Source: an uncultured bacterium (GTDB taxonomy: Bacteria; Patescibacteriota; Minisyncoccia; CAIUEV01). From it: a stretch of 5,287 bases of DNA. Location of the stretch: positions 1 to 5,287 of the forward strand of contig CAIUEV010000103.1 in NCBI GenBank assembly GCA_903898335.1, read 5' to 3'. Both the position numbers and the translations under genes were made by a program. The notes beneath the pieces are model-generated. The model was not told where the DNA came from and ran no database searches. It worked only from the letters and a program-made list of their open reading frames with translations. Position 1 is the stretch's first letter. Each line of letters opens with the position of its first letter. Below, piece after piece: positions 4,866-5,287 of the stretch.

Positions 4866-5287
4866 ATGCCAATTTTCAATGACTTAAATTTAGACTCTTG
4901 GAAAGAGTCAGAAATTTGGACTGATAGTCTTTGGATTATTCCTGAAAGAGACAAAATAGGAAAACATAACGGCTTTTATCACGGTAATTTTATTCCACAA
5001 ATTCCACATCAATTCATTTTAAGATATACAAAGAAAAATGAAATAGTTTTTGATCCATTTCTGGGAAGTGGAACAACCGCCTACGAAGCGGAAAGTCTGA
5101 ACAGAAATTTTATTGGCATTGATATTCAAAAAAAGCTTATTGACTATGTTGGAAAAAATATTGAGTCAAAAAACAATTTTTCCGATTTGGTCGTTGGCGA
5201 TAGCACAAAAATTAAAACCTTTGAAAAAGTAGAAGAAATTTTAAGAAATCACAAAAAGAAAAATGTGCAATTAGCAATTATGCACCC
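4866..5287 (+). CDS. Site-specific DNA methyltransferase, N4-cytosine/N6-adenine type (5' part)
   Basis: The first 140 codons are visible; the gene runs off the window. The enzyme family transfers a methyl group from S-adenosylmethionine to an exocyclic amino group in DNA. HGNFIPQIPHQFILRY (39-54) fits motif X. FDPFLGSGTTAYEAE (62-76) is the S-adenosylmethionine-binding motif I. NFIGIDIQ (81-88) is motif II, and VVGDS (109-113) resembles motif III. The last residues, LAIMHP, look like the start of a catalytic (D/N/S/H)PP(Y/F) motif IV that is cut by the window edge. Motif order X-I-IV points to the alpha or gamma class; the recognition domain is not visible. An in-frame TAG at 4860-4862 fixes the ATG at 4866 as the earliest start. 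It is markedly AT-rich and may belong to a restriction-modification locus continuing downstream, or be an orphan methylase. Confidence 0.9.
   Translation, partial: MPIFNDLNLDSWKESEIWTDSLWIIPERDKIGKHNGFYHGNFIPQIPHQFILRYTKKNEIVFDPFLGSGTTAYEAESLNRNFIGIDIQKKLIDYVGKNIESKNNFSDLVVGDSTKIKTFEKVEEILRNHKKKNVQLAIMH

Overview
The window reads like a piece of a small bacterial genome. It holds a compact, plus-strand block of housekeeping genes (1-3368) followed by a more AT-rich accessory stretch (about 3369-5287). Short or absent intergenic gaps, almost no Shine-Dalgarno sequences, an S1 protein with a long lysine-rich tail, and a KilA-N gene together suggest a Patescibacteria (CPR, Parcubacteria-like) genome. 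That placement is inferred from style, not from a marker gene. No in-frame TGA is needed in any gene, so nothing points to the altered code of Gracilibacteria/Absconditabacteria.

Housekeeping block. The end of a thioredoxin-like [2Fe-2S] ferredoxin (NuoE-type fold) is followed after 17 nt by atpG, the gamma subunit of F1 ATP synthase. The flanking genes are not other ATP synthase subunits, so atpG seems to sit outside a standard atp operon, at least locally. A 121-bp gap with two stem-loops separates it from a four-domain ribosomal protein S1 gene. The stop codon of the S1 gene directly abuts the start of a family 4 uracil-DNA glycosylase gene (TAA then ATG, no gap).

Accessory stretch. A KilA-N domain gene lies between two identical 35-bp direct repeats (3367-3401 and 4296-4330). 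The left copy overlaps the glycosylase stop codon and the right copy ends 12 nt before a tRNA-Ser(GCT) gene. Each copy contains promoter-like hexamers (TTGATT, 17 nt, TTAAAT, plus an internal TATAAT). A 12-bp perfect palindrome straddles the inner edge of the left copy. The simplest reading is a 929-bp single-gene cassette inserted upstream of the tRNA, with the tRNA promoter copied so that both the cargo gene and the tRNA keep one. This is the most unusual item in the window.

Downstream of the tRNA is a gene-poor stretch of about 430 bp. It contains a perfect 17-bp inverted repeat and, on the minus strand, a possible short reading frame interrupted by one in-frame TAA. The window ends inside the 5' part of an amino-DNA methyltransferase gene with its own plausible promoter, probably the start of a restriction-modification or orphan methylation locus.
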